A DNA stretch of 64,000 nucleotides from Ligula intestinalis (taxonomy: Eukaryota > Platyhelminthes > Cestoda > Diphyllobothriidea > Diphyllobothriidae). The notes beneath the pieces are model-generated. The model ran no database searches, was not told where the DNA came from, and worked only from the letters and a program-made list of their open reading frames with translations. Position numbers and translations under genes: made by a program. Positions 44,348 through 63,615 of this stretch are shown here, piece after piece. Where the stretch lies: the NCBI GenBank assembly GCA_036362985.1, contig JAYGXS010000008.1, positions 16,860,689-16,924,688 on the forward strand, in the 5' to 3' direction. Position 1 is the stretch's first letter; each line of letters begins with the position of its first letter.

Positions 44348-44393
44348 GCAGAATTTACTGGAAACATAAATTTCGCGAGCGCTCATCAGCTGC
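44348..44393 (-). ncRNA. Hammerhead-like sequence upstream of PLE-E
   Basis: On the minus strand GCAG, CTGATGA, GC-GCTC-GC (stem II), GAAA, a five-base stem III ATTTA/TAAAT with the first A in GAAA, T, and CTGC (stem I with GCAG) follow. All core positions fit. This is the cleanest extended-stem-III fold among the PLE-B-type tails. Confidence 0.65.
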
Positions 44394-44429
44394 ATCTACT
44401 CGCTGCATAAACTGAGTACCTGGGAGAAG

Positions 44430-45930
44430 ATGCTTCAAACTACGCACATTATTATTAATGTCCTTTTTGTTGCTGTTTCTTACCTCTGAAGGTGAACTCC
44501 TGTTAAAGATTCGAAAGCTCAGGATAATAAACAAATTGATCCGCTGCTCGGCAATCCCTCTTCCTTAATAATGTTCGCCTTTGCATAGAAGTGAACTGAA
44601 GGAATAGGAGAAAGGTGGATAAGAGACGGATGGTTAAGTGACAGTGAGGTTTTGGTGGAACTCTTCCAGATGGAAAGAAGTGTGACGCCAGGTGGGAGGA
44701 ATAGAATATTTTGTACAGAGGAAATTGAGAATAGGTTGGAGGTAATTGATAGTCGGACAAATACACGCCTCCCCGTGAGAGGGCCGCGTCCGAGGTGTAA
44801 GAACGTGTCAGCCGTCAAAGTGAGGTCCTGTGTGTTAGGAGTGTAGCCTGACCAAAGGCTAGCAACCTTGCAGGCTCTCCTGAGGCGTTGTGTCTGCCAC
44901 TAACTGCCACAATTATGCCTTTGCCAACAGCGGATGGCCTCCAAGGTCATACACCTTCACTGGGCTTTGTCCTAGCTATGGCCTTAAACCGGACACTCAC
45001 GCACGCGTATCTATGCACGTGCCAACGGGTCGCAGTTCCATAATGGTCACTTAGGTCCGTCACGGCAGGTTGACCTTATCCCAATGCACCCAATGATTCC
45101 GTAAGCGAACGCGCTTGACAATTATTTAAAAGCCACTGTCATCTCTCAGACACGGACTGTGAGGACACCCCAAGTCTGCTTCCAATTGCTGGGCTTGCCC
45201 CGGAGTGGGACATTTAGCGCGCTGGAGATCAGACAGCGGCTCATCTGTTACCCGATACAGCAACTTCGGCTTTTGTACACAATAAACTCTCCTCCGGCTG
45301 GATTCCAAAGTAACGCCCTTCTTATTGTGTTCTTCTTTGGGGATTCCAAAGGGCGAAAAAATATCCTGCTTGGCTAAACAGAGGCGAGGTTAAATCAATA
45401 TCAAGCGCAATTTCGGCTCACTTGGTTGACAGCGGACATCGGGCAGAAGTAAACTAAGCGTTTCGAGTCATGTGTAAAGTGCCGGCGAAACATTCCAAGT
45501 TTCTGCGTCAGTTGATACTTGTGACGGCAGAAGCAGTCACCATACACCTCACTTACCCGATCTTATGTGCGCAGAAGGCGTTCGTAGTGCCCTTTAGGTT
45601 CCCGTGGCCGAAGGCCAACTGAAAACCAGTCCACACGCTTCTTACCACGCTGCGAAACGATGACGAGGTAGTGATAGCAAGCATCCACAGGCCACCCATA
45701 CCATCACGAGACGATGACACCTGGCGTCCTCACACCTCCCAACAAAATGCAAGACAAGGAGGACGGGACAACATGAACTAATTTTCGGACCTCTCCCCTC
45801 TCTGTTCCCCCATTTAGACTGGAATCTGGCCCCTTTGATCGCTTTACACCTCGCCATTTCCCCTTTTACTACTGATTATTTGTTTAAACTTATGTCAACA
45901 CTATCCTCCCTTATATTATTGCATTGTAGC
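44430..45930. other. Unassigned sequence
   Basis: No recognised gene. A motif TTGTACACAATAAACTC near 45276 resembles CTGTACACAATAAACAAC in the possible LTR at 46.16 kb, so part of this interval may be another decayed LTR. A 105-codon frame on the minus strand near 44.5-44.8 kb is unmatched. Confidence 0.4.
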
Positions 45931-46275
45931 GCTGGCGCCGAGCTCGCGAAGCGCACGTCACTTCGCTACTCTACCTCTGTCTGGGCCAGCCAATCACAGG
46001 TGCCGTAAACTTCTATTGGCCAAGCATTTGAACTGGCGTCCAGTGACTCACTCTTGCATGACGTTTATTCACTTACGCCCACAGCACACGAACAGACAGA
46101 CGCGCGCGCGTGCAGGGCACGGGGCTTGCCGCGCGTCTGGGATTCAGACCGCCACTGAGTTCCTGTACACAATAAACAACTCCTACTGGTCTTACCTCTC
46201 TTTTTACTGTACGGAACTGGGCGTGATAATTGTAGTGTTCTGAGCACGCTCACGGGTTCGACCCCTAAAAATTGG
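45930..46275 (+). mobile_element. Possible solo LTR (tentative)
   Basis: A candidate LTR runs from TGTAGCGCTGGCGCC to about ACCCCTAAAA, with a CG-rich stretch (CGCGCGCGTGCAGGGCAC), a polyadenylation-like CACAATAAAC, and directly after it ATTGGTGACTGTCTGACGTG. The last resembles the primer-binding region of some LTR retrotransposons. No matching second LTR or gag-pol was recognised. Confidence 0.3.
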
Positions 46276-46740
46276 TGACTGTCTGACGTGATCAAATTGC
46301 AAACTTCTGACGCACCTGAAGGCAAACTTCAAACACATTCCCACTCTACTTCATCTGACTGCTTTTTCCTATGCCACTCATCGTTTCCACCGTTAGAACA
46401 ACGCGGTTGTCCACATTTTGTGACGAATGAAGCCGCGATCATTAACTGGATACAGTTACGACATTTAAACCATCTTGTGGGAGTATTCCTTCAACCACAC
46501 AAACACCGACTGTTTTCTCTTTTCTCGGACGCTTATTTTTAACTTCACCAGCATCCTTACTCGTTATTTTTTTCCCAGAAGTAAAACCCCTACTGTGCCT
46601 AACTCGATGAAACTCCACTGCATTTGACATGCTCCGCAATCTTTCGTATCTTCAAGCCCAGACGACAATGAAACTTTGCATTGACGGATTCGTTTGTCTC
46701 AACATTTACTGAGGTTTAAAGCATTTTTTCTTGGTAATAA

Positions 46741-47475
46741 TTTGAAGCAAGACAGCATAGCAGAATTTATTCGCGCGAAAAAATTTCGAGAGCGCTTTTC
46801 AGCTGATTCCGCTCCGTGCATGAACAACGAAATATTAAGAGAACACATCAATTTGAATTTACACAAAATCGATAAAAGCAAGGTCGTATCAACGCGGCAA
46901 GTGGCCAAAAGTTATGTCAACTGTTAAACTTGAGACCAAAAGAAATGGGGGGGCGGATTTAACAAAATAAAAGTGTGGTATGTATTTACCACGGCAGTTG
47001 AAGATTGACTACATGGTCTAGTTGCTTACATAGGTCGGGTTTCTCCCGCCGTATGTAGGATGCTTCCATGTAACCTAAGGTCCGGTTTGTTCGTGCTCGA
47101 ACAAGAACGCGGAAAGATGTGTTCGTGTCAACCGAATGACCACTGTCTAGTAGGTGTTTTGAAATAGATGAACGTAGTACTTTGTTCTCCTGTTTTAAAA
47201 GCCACGTAGGCAAATGCTCAGCAGCCCTGGTTGCCAATTGCCTTTGCGTACGGCCAATGTACTTGCATCCGCAAGTGCAGGTAAATTCATATGCACAGTT
47301 TGAGGTGGTGTGCAAAGGCAAGGCACCCTTTGGCTGGTTAAGTGGGAGCCTTTTTGTTGGAGTGAGGAAAACAAGTTCGGCTACATAGTACGTTCTTTGG
47401 ATAGAACAAAGTAGTCTTCGCTGGATTTTATTCACGATTTTGTTTCCTTTAAATGGTAAGGATATAAAAACGGGC
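46741..47475 (-). repeat. PLE-B2 left inverted arm
   Basis: Reverse complement of 48631-49364. It includes a 163-codon minus frame with the whole GIY-YIG domain, the UTR and the hammerhead-like tail. Confidence 0.9.
46759..46805 (-). ncRNA. Hammerhead-like tail, PLE-B2 left arm (core mutated)
   Basis: Order CAG, CTGAAAA, GCGCTCTC, GAAA, stem III of about 8 pairs around CGCGCG, T, CTG. The core CUGANGA has A in place of the essential G8, so activity is not expected. Stem III covaries with that of the right arm. Confidence 0.5.
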
Positions 47476-47477
47476 AT

Positions 47478-48125
47478 ATGGCTGCGCTTACCGAACTAAA
47501 ACATCACGAAGAAATAACAATTTCTAAGCCTGATAAAGGCCATGGAGTTTTGATTCTCAGCCGGAAAGATTATGTGAGAAAAATGGAAGCCATTCTAAGT
47601 GATCAGACCACATTTCGTCTAGAGAACTCATCCAAAGACCAAACCAAAGCAAAGGAGGACTCAGTCTGGAAAATTATTAAAAAGTTGCGAGACATTAACT
47701 TGATCGATACTTTAACTGCTCTTAATATGAAACCTAGAGGTACGAATATTCCAAGACTATATGGTCTGCCAAAAACGCATAAGAAAGGCGTACCTCTACG
47801 GCCTATTCTGTCCATTACAAATTCTCCTCAACGCAAGCTGGCACAGTGGCTTGTCAACGAATTAAATCCAATTCGGCAACGATTCGCCACTTATGTTTCA
47901 AAGGATGTTTTTCAATTTATTGAAGATATCAAGCTCCAAAGTATTGCAAACAAATTTATGTTTTCTCTAGAAGTTGAGTCATTATTTACAAATTTACCCT
48001 TGGAGGAAACAATTGAGGTCATATACAATCATGCATCAGAAACTCGACTGCCACCTGATATACTGAGGGACTTGCTAACGATTTATACGAAGAAAGTACA
48101 ACTTCTCTTCAATGGAGTTATATAA
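47478..48125 (+). pseudogene. PLE-B2 N-terminal RT frame
   Basis: A 215-codon frame: ITISKPDKGHGVLILSRKDY (the PLE PADK/PDKG block), AILSDQTTFRL, ALNMKPRGTNIPRLYGLPKT, VPLRPILSITNSPQ, KFMFSLEVESLFTNLPL (RT motif A, Asp changed to Glu in SLEVES) and LLFNGVI. It ends where TAC is now TAA before RQIDGVA. The Asp-to-Glu change and the stop make it inactive. Confidence 0.8.
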
Positions 48126-48128
48126 AGA

Positions 48129-48216
48129 CAAATTGATGGAGTAGCAATATGTGGATGACAATATGTGGATGACAAATTGATGGAGTAGCAATATGTGGAT
48201 GACAATATGTGGATGA
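48129..48216 (+). repeat. Two-copy 44-bp tandem repeat replacing the RT core
   Basis: The unit CAAATTGATGGAGTAGCAAT...TGGATGA occurs at 48129-48172 and 48173-48216, each with a short internal repeat ATATGTGGATGACA. In related PLEs a stretch of about 40-50 codons (MGSP to YVDD) lies between QIDGVA and YVDDIFA. Here it is absent, and the flanks have been duplicated. Confidence 0.8.
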
Positions 48217-49120
48217 CATTTTCGCTAGTGTTGATACCAAAAGAGATGCTGAAAATCTTCTAACTTTGATGAATACTTTGCATCAAAAGCTTAAGTTCAC
48301 GATAGAAATGGAGCAGAACAGCCAATTATCTTTCCTTGACGTTCTCCTGTTCAGAGAGGATGATGGGTCAATAAGGCGCACCGTTTTCCACAAGACTACA
48401 CGGAAAGGCCAATACCTACATTTTACTAGTTTTGTGCCTATACAGTGGAAACGGAATTTGGTACTTAACCTTTTCCAGAGAGCCAGGAATATCTGCTCCA
48501 GCGAGACCCTACTAACAGAGTCTGTCTACATAAAAGAGGCCTTACTCGAGCATGGCTACCCCTTGCGTTTCATCCAAAAATACAGGTGCCCTTTACGGCC
48601 AAAATCTACGGACCAGTCGGTTCCGAGAAAGCCCGTTTTTATATCCTTACCATTTAAAGGAAACAAAATCGTGAATACAATCCAGCGAAGACTACTTTGT
48701 TCTATCCAAAGAACTTACTATGTAGCCGAACTTGTTTTCCTCACTCCAACAAAAAGGCTCCCAATTAACCGGCCAAAGGATGCCTTGCCTTTGCACGCCA
48801 CCTCAAACTGCGTATACGAATTTACCTGCACTTGCGGATGCAAGTACATTGGCCGTACGCAAAGGCAATTGGCAACCAGGGCTGCTGAGCATTTGCCTAC
48901 GTGGCTTTTAAAACAGGAGAACAAAGTACTACGTTCATCTATTTCAAAACACCTACTAGACAGTGGTCATTCGGTTGACACGAACACATCTTTCCGCGTT
49001 CTTGTTCGAGCACGAACAGACCGGACCTTAGGTTACATGGAAGCATCCTACATACGGCGGGAGAAACCCGACCTACGTCAGCAACTAGACCATGTAGTCA
49101 ATCTTCAACTGCCGTGGTAA
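48209..49120 (+). pseudogene. PLE-B2 connector and GIY-YIG endonuclease frame
   Basis: The 303-codon frame starts at DDIFASVDTKRDAENLL (end of the RT palm) and continues through SFLDVLLFREDDGSIRRTVF, IQWKRNLVLNLFQRARNIC, VPRKPVFISLPFKGNKIV and RTYYVAELVFLTPTKR. The GIY-YIG domain is NCVYEFTCTCGCKYIGRTQR, TRAAEHLPTWLL, KHLLDSGHSV and YMEASYIRREKPDL. Nuclease residues look whole. Confidence 0.85.
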
Positions 49121-49364
49121 ATACATACCACACCTTTATTTTGTTAAATCCGCCCCCCATTTCTTTTGGTCTCAAGTTTAACAGTTGACATAACTTTTGG
49201 CCACTTGCCGCGTTGATACGACCTTGCTTTTATCGATTTTGTGTAAATTCAAATTGATGTGTTCTCTTAATATTTCGTTGTTCATGCACGGAGCGGAATC
49301 AGCTGAAAAGTGCTCTCGAAATTTATTCGCACGAGTAAATTCTGCTATTCTGTCTTGCTTCAAA
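48631..49364 (+). repeat. PLE-B2 right inverted arm
   Basis: Begins at the codons KPVFIS and runs to CTTGCTTCAAA. Its breakpoint lies about 12 bp from the homologous breakpoint of PLE-B1. Confidence 0.9.
49300..49346 (+). ncRNA. Hammerhead-like tail, PLE-B2 right arm (core mutated)
   Basis: CAG, CTGAAAA, GTGCTCTC, GAAA, ATTTATTCG-CA-CGAGTAAAT (nine pairs with one G-U), T, CTGCT. The same G8-to-A change as in the left arm is present, so the mutation predates the arm duplication. Confidence 0.5.
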
Positions 49365-49375
49365 TCTACTGAGGT

Positions 49376-49980
49376 GCACTATACTGCGCACACCCTTTCC
49401 TCTCACATGAACGTGCCAATTCACCGGCACACGTTGAAGAGATGATAATGAATTAATCTAAACTGCTCGCTCGCCTTACTTGTTAACGCTAGATATCATA
49501 TATGTACTTATGATGTGAACTGACCGTTGGGCAGTCTCTCCTCTGTAATATTAATGAGATTCACCTAGATCAGATTGATAAAAGTCATTTGCGGCGGATA
49601 ATTGTGTAGGTGAGCATTACGGAAGAAGATTAGGGTGACTGGAGCGGCTATTTCCGGCTCATTAGCCGTCATTAACCAGAGTGGTGCAGGGTGGTGCAGT
49701 ACCCGAAACGCGAACTCGCCACTTTTAAATCAAAAGTCTGACGCTCTACCAATCGGGCCACGGGCTCTTTGTCATAAATATTGATATTTGTTGATTACTG
49801 CTCATCTTTAAACTACGAAACGAAACTATACGACCTGGAGCTCTCGCAGAACAGTTTAGGAGGCGTGATTATCCCAATATTCCGCTCTGAGTATATCAGC
49901 AGATATCTGCCAAGCAGATAATCCAATCAAGAAGTATAACGAAAGTGTTCTAACATCAAATAGGCCGAGTGCTGCCTAAC
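49376..49980. other. Unassigned sequence with one tRNA-like segment
   Basis: Nothing is recognised except a minus-strand tRNA-like segment at 49695-49770: CCCGTGGCCCGATTGGTAGA (box-A-like), TCAGACTTTTGATTT and a weak box B GGCGAGTTCGCG. Acceptor pairing is only about five bases, so I read it as a tRNA pseudogene or SINE head. Confidence 0.4.
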
Positions 49981-50345
49981 GGCATGGACCTAGGATTTGA
50001 CATAAATCCTGACCGATTAAATTCGGGGAGCCCGTAGGCAAACACACTTTCTAATGCCAATGTCAGTGAGCCAGGTGGCCGAGCAATCACGCCAACTTCT
50101 TAGTGAGTAATTTTCAGCAGATAATGATCCCCATGCTGGCCATTAAGTAATCAGCGCACCAGCAGGCAATAATCCTCGTTAAAGTCGGGGGCAATTTTTT
50201 GGCAAAGGTATACAGTAGCCTAGCGATTGAATCCTACAGATACTCCAGCTCCCTGGGCACGGATTGCCTTCATTTGGGACAGTCTCTGAAGATGGATACT
50301 AACTGGAAACCGAAACGTCGTACGAACATTTTTTTGCACAACGCT
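49980..50345 (+). mobile_element. PLE 3' terminal fragment with tail
   Basis: A degenerate C-terminal coding remnant ends with CTGAAGA (50286-50292), GGATACTAACTGGAAACC, GAAAC and GTC (50312-50319). It resembles the fragment at 29.97-30.35 kb. Stem II pairing is weak. Confidence 0.6.
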
Positions 50346-50663
50346 CACGTTTACTTCGTCTAAGTTAAGTAGAAGTCGAAAGTACTCAAACAGCGCAGTA
50401 AGGCGCACCATCTAGTTTCAGGTAATCGCTAACAGAAGGTAACCATATGTTCTGATAGAAACATACATATCAGATGGACATCCGACCCCTACGCTCCCGG
50501 GCTGAGGCAAGGACAGTCACAATCCTCTAGACTATTTGGTTGCTAGATGCAAATAGACAGAAACTCACACGAAAGTCAATGGGAGATGTAATTATCCAAA
50601 ACAGCTACCCCACGAAATATCGGTTGGTAGCCAATACAGGCAAAAAACGTCACGGGGACGGTT

Positions 50664-51410
50664 TGCCACCTTCGCGCACAATTTTGAGTCGCACACAGGC
50701 TGGAGGCGTCAGATAATTAACCCAAAAGACCCACTACCACGAAAAGAAACATCTGGAGTTGCCTATAAAATCTGTTGCAGTTGCACGCAAAGCAACTACA
50801 CCGGAGATACTGGAAGACTTCTCAAGACGTGAACTGCCGAAAACGTGGCAGCAGTGCAGAAAAATGACACCAATTCTCAAGTTGCGACTCATTCAGCAAA
50901 ACCTGGCGACAAATGCAAATTTGACGAGGTCAAAATTCTCGCAACAGGTGACAATCATGCGAGTCGCGAGTAGCTTGAGTCATGGTTCCCAGGGAACCCA
51001 ATCTGTAAACAGGTGCAATGACCTCTCCAACCCATTTGCGGTCCCCAGACTCAGTTTTGCCAAAGCAATTCGCCACTCGGGGCAAACACGTCATCTAACG
51101 CCAGTGCCACATGGCCGAGCAAATCCAGCTCAAATCCAGCACGAGTGATGAAAGTGCAACAAGTCACGACGCGCGCGTTGGCCATCAAGCAATTAGAGAA
51201 CAAAAGGACAACTTTTCGCAATAGGAGGGAGCCGTTGACCGTCATAGGTATGCTGTAGCATAGCAAGTATATCTTATAGATACTGCATACCCCTGTGTAT
51301 GAGCTACAAGTTTCTGCTATTGTCTCTGATGATGGATCCGCGACGGATTTCGAGACCACAGGCGAATAGAGTTCTTAGCTCAGCAATCACATTGGCTGCT
51401 TTTCTCTCGG
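50664..51410 (+). mobile_element. PLE-A4, 3' fragment with degenerate GIY-YIG
   Basis: In one frame it reads PLPRKETSGVAYKICCSCTQSN, YTGDTGRLLKT, a stop, VAAVQKNDTNSQVATHSAKPG, KFDEVKILATGDNHASRE, a stop and LESWFPG. The same block order is in PLE-A3. It ends with CTGATGA (51326-51332), GATCCGCGACGGATTT and GAGAC, a degenerate tail in which GAAAC has become GAGAC. Confidence 0.75.
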
Positions 51411-51419
51411 CTGATAGCC

Positions 51420-52254
51420 CGACTAAGAACTCTTGTAAATGTGTGCTGGCATGAAGCTGACCAAGATCAAATTCGAACTCACGCCGTCAAAAAGCCTGCC
51501 AAACTAAATTCAGTAATAGCCGAAATCACCCCGACAGCGCAGTAAGACGCACCATCAACGGGCTAACTGTCAAAGCAGGAAAGGAGAAGGAGAAGAATGA
51601 AGAGGGCTTGGTAACGAAAATAAACCTTATTTTTCAGCATCACCTCCACATGGTGGATACACACTCTGAATGACGTGTGTGCGTGTGTGTATGCATGTTA
51701 GAGAGAAAAGAGAGATCACTTCTTTCGTTGACTTCCAGAGATGCAGACTAAGTGAGAGAGAGAGAGAACGGCATCTGTTCCCTCTTCTGGAAGATGAAAG
51801 TTAAATAAATAGCGGGCCACCACACTGGCACCCACCAACACGGGACCGCGCGACAGCGGGGAGGCTAGCGAAGGTGTTAGCAAGCGGCCAGATGAGATAT
51901 AATGCACTGGAAGCGGGGGGAGGGAAAGGGCCATAGGAAGGCCAAGAGCACCATTAGCAGAAACTAAGAAGAGCAGTGGGATGGGGGGGAGCGGGGATGG
52001 AGAGTCGCGGTGGGGAGTTGTACGTCAACCAACTGACTACAAATACCAAAACCAGAGAGGAATGTGGATAAGACATGGGAGGGGCGCAGCGGGGAAAGGA
52101 GCGAATAGTAAGAACGACATCATTTGGAGGAGGAGGAAGAGGGCGATGGGGCGAGGATCGACATCAGCCTTGACACCCGGATGACTAGAGGAGGCAGCTT
52201 GGAGATAATGCGGCATGGGGGAAAGGCAGCGCAGTCACTGAGACCGGCGACACC
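51420..52254. other. 3' flank of the HECT gene, includes GT and GA microsatellites
   Basis: This lies downstream of the HECT stop codon on the minus strand and probably contains its 3' UTR. Short GT repeats are at 51675-51691 and a (GA)n run at 51753-51768. No polyadenylation signal could be identified with confidence. Confidence 0.5.
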
Positions 52255-61316
<9,062 letters not shown>

Positions 61317-63615
61317 CTGACATATAACAGAAAGAGAATAGGAAAGAGAGAAGTTTTAAACATTGGAAGACATCCTCACGATAAAAACACATGTAGATGA
61401 CATAGTGCTACGCACCGTCACCCATAAGATCTGACAATCTTCCAATGAGTTAAAACATAACGCACTACCTAAAGCGACAGTTACGGGTATAGGCTAGGGT
61501 TATGAGAGGGAGAACTCGATTTGTAGTAGAGACTGTTAATGGGCGCCGGGGTTAGCCTGGGAAATTTATTTTATTCAGAGAGGGTTTGGGGTTCTTCAAA
61601 GTCACCAATTATCAGAGTTGGACTGACTAAAATATGTGTACAAGAGGACATTTGGACGTTCACGACCATTTGTTCCCTCGTTTTAGCACGCCATTCTTCG
61701 ACTACTTGAATAAAAGGCACTTGAACTTTCCTTTCACAAAACTACTTAATCATCTGACACGACAGCCACTCTCTCTGGCATGACACAATTCGTCAGTAAA
61801 CTTTCTGGCCGTGCCAACGCCAACCGCTACGGCTGTTAGTGGTGTCTTCGTCTGCCAACAACAACTGTGAAGCTCTGAGTACACCTGTAGTGGTCTAGGC
61901 AGTTTAGACTCGGAGCACTACAATCCTCTGGCCGAATCCCAAGTTGTTGATAAAAGGTAGTCCACAGAATGAGGGCTTTATTGGGCACTGAACCCTGACT
62001 TGCTATCGTAGGCAGCAGTGGCCGATGGCGAAACCAGGGCTGATGTATTATATATTCGGGACAACGGTATACCTCGACGGCACAGAGTGTCTAAAGGGTC
62101 AGAATTTCTAAGGCAGTGAAATGTCCTATTAATTATGCTTGTAAAGTAAGCAAAATGGTTCACATCGACTGCTAAATTTTATGAATCACAACTGGCACCT
62201 TTTTACTAGTATACAGAAACGTACGATGTTCCATGTATGGAAAGTATACAGCTTGTAGACTGGAAATCGTAAACGTAAGAATGCTTTAAAAACCCAATCA
62301 TGCTATTTATTTAAATATAAAATTTAAACAAAAATTTGCTGCCAAATAACTACAACTAACAATATTTTCACTTATGTTTTCTAATAAGTAAAGTTGATAT
62401 TCGAGAATCAGTAGGACAATGCCATAGCATTTTAAGAGTGTGGTTTATGCAGGCGGTCAGAAAGAATTTAGTTCACAATTTGGCATACTAGCGATAGATA
62501 AGGATCTGGCTGTCTGCTTATTAATATTACAACCCTAATTGTGTCCTCTTTTCTAATCTGCATCTGTTTACTCAATAAAAGTCTTGCCTGTATCTGTGTA
62601 GACATCCATTATCATTGGTGGATGGCAGCTGTTTTTAAGTCGATCACGGAGTGTGGGCACACACACGCGCGCGCAAGCAGGGCATGCGCTTCTGTCCTTA
62701 TATTAGTCACGCACGCCGCCCGCGTTTCGCGCGCTTTTCGCGCGCCAATCTGTACGTCGATCACACAGGGAAACAGTGCCGTTGTCACTGTGTCTGTAAT
62801 TGTCCCCTTCATCATTGATGGTAGGCAGCTGTTTCAGACTCGCGATTGACACCTGACGTGACAGCCGGATGTGAATATGCCAAGGGGGGTGGGCGGGGGT
62901 GGGGAAGGGGTTTCATACTCGCTGACCTAAACCCCCTGACCTACTATCACTTGGACCCCCCTCTTTGCTTACGCGTATATTGTCGCGGGCTAGCTCTTAG
63001 ATTAGATTGAATGGCCTACCACATAAATTCCTTCCTTCCCTTACAATCAAACCCTTACAAACTATCATTATAACCAACAGTGGTGCCGTCAGAAATGTTC
63101 TGAACACAAACAACTCGACAAACGATGATGGGCCGGTGACTGAAGGTAACGTTGTAAACTTACTTCTTTTCTACCCAATGTTATTTTGTTCAGAATAATA
63201 ACCTATTTGTAGGCGGGTTACCCGGGAAAGGAGGGTTACCCGTTAGCCAAGCTGCAGGCTACCTGGCGCGTCCACGGGTGGCAGATAGTGGTGCGGCCTT
63301 CAGTGAAGGTTAGCTGCGAAATAAGCAGGCTCCCGGGTCTGGCGAATAAGCAGTCGCGGACGCAGCAGCGACAGTGTTACCAGGGCGTGGTGGGCTGAGG
63401 TCTGGCGCACCGACTGCCTTATAAAATACCGCAAGGCTCAATGACGACACTGTGACATGGCGAGCTAGAACCGCCATTAAATAGGTTTGCTTGCCACCAA
63501 CACCACTGCCTTTTGGTTAGGTTCTTGAGCCAAAGTGCTAGAGGAGACAACCTCGAACAAAGAATCCGAGCGGCCGTTGGGGACCCGCCTGTATTCAAAA
63601 TTCCCAAGAAACCTT
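61317..63615. other. Upstream intron/intergenic sequence
   Basis: No further WW or C2 exon of the HECT gene was found. The interval contains a GC-rich CG-repeat run at 62660-62750, with GCAGCTGTTT repeated at about 62626 and 62827, and a G-rich block at 62883-62910. Confidence 0.5.
62883..62910 (+). other. G-quadruplex-type G-rich block
   Basis: Five G-runs of three to six with one- or two-base spacers (GGGGGG-T-GGG-C-GGGGG-T-GGGG-AA-GGGG). This fits the standard G-quadruplex pattern. Whether it is functional cannot be told from sequence. Confidence 0.55.

Larger units (their letters stand above)
46716..49366 (+). mobile_element. PLE-B2, foldback Penelope-like element
   Basis: The inverted arms are 46741-47475 and 48631-49364 (about 735 bp, roughly 94% identical as protein), around a 1.16-kb forward body. 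TACTGAGGT at 46707-46715 and 49367-49375 is a 9-bp target duplication candidate. The body opens with a good N-terminal frame (47478-48125), is damaged in the RT core, and resumes as a 303-codon frame (48209-49120) with connector and GIY-YIG domain. Architecture matches PLE-B1, which is about two-thirds identical in the nuclease. Confidence 0.9.

Noticed and set aside
44503..44818. Minus-strand frame of about 99 codons near 44.6 kb
   Set aside because: Two overlapping frames, Ser/Leu-rich, no conserved motif.
46986..47477. Separate minus-strand gene with GIY-YIG domain
   Set aside because: It is the left inverted arm of PLE-B2 and mirrors the right-hand frame.
61400..63500. Upstream WW or C2 exon of the HECT gene
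   Set aside because: No LPPGW-type or WW-like segment with splice borders was found on the minus strand.
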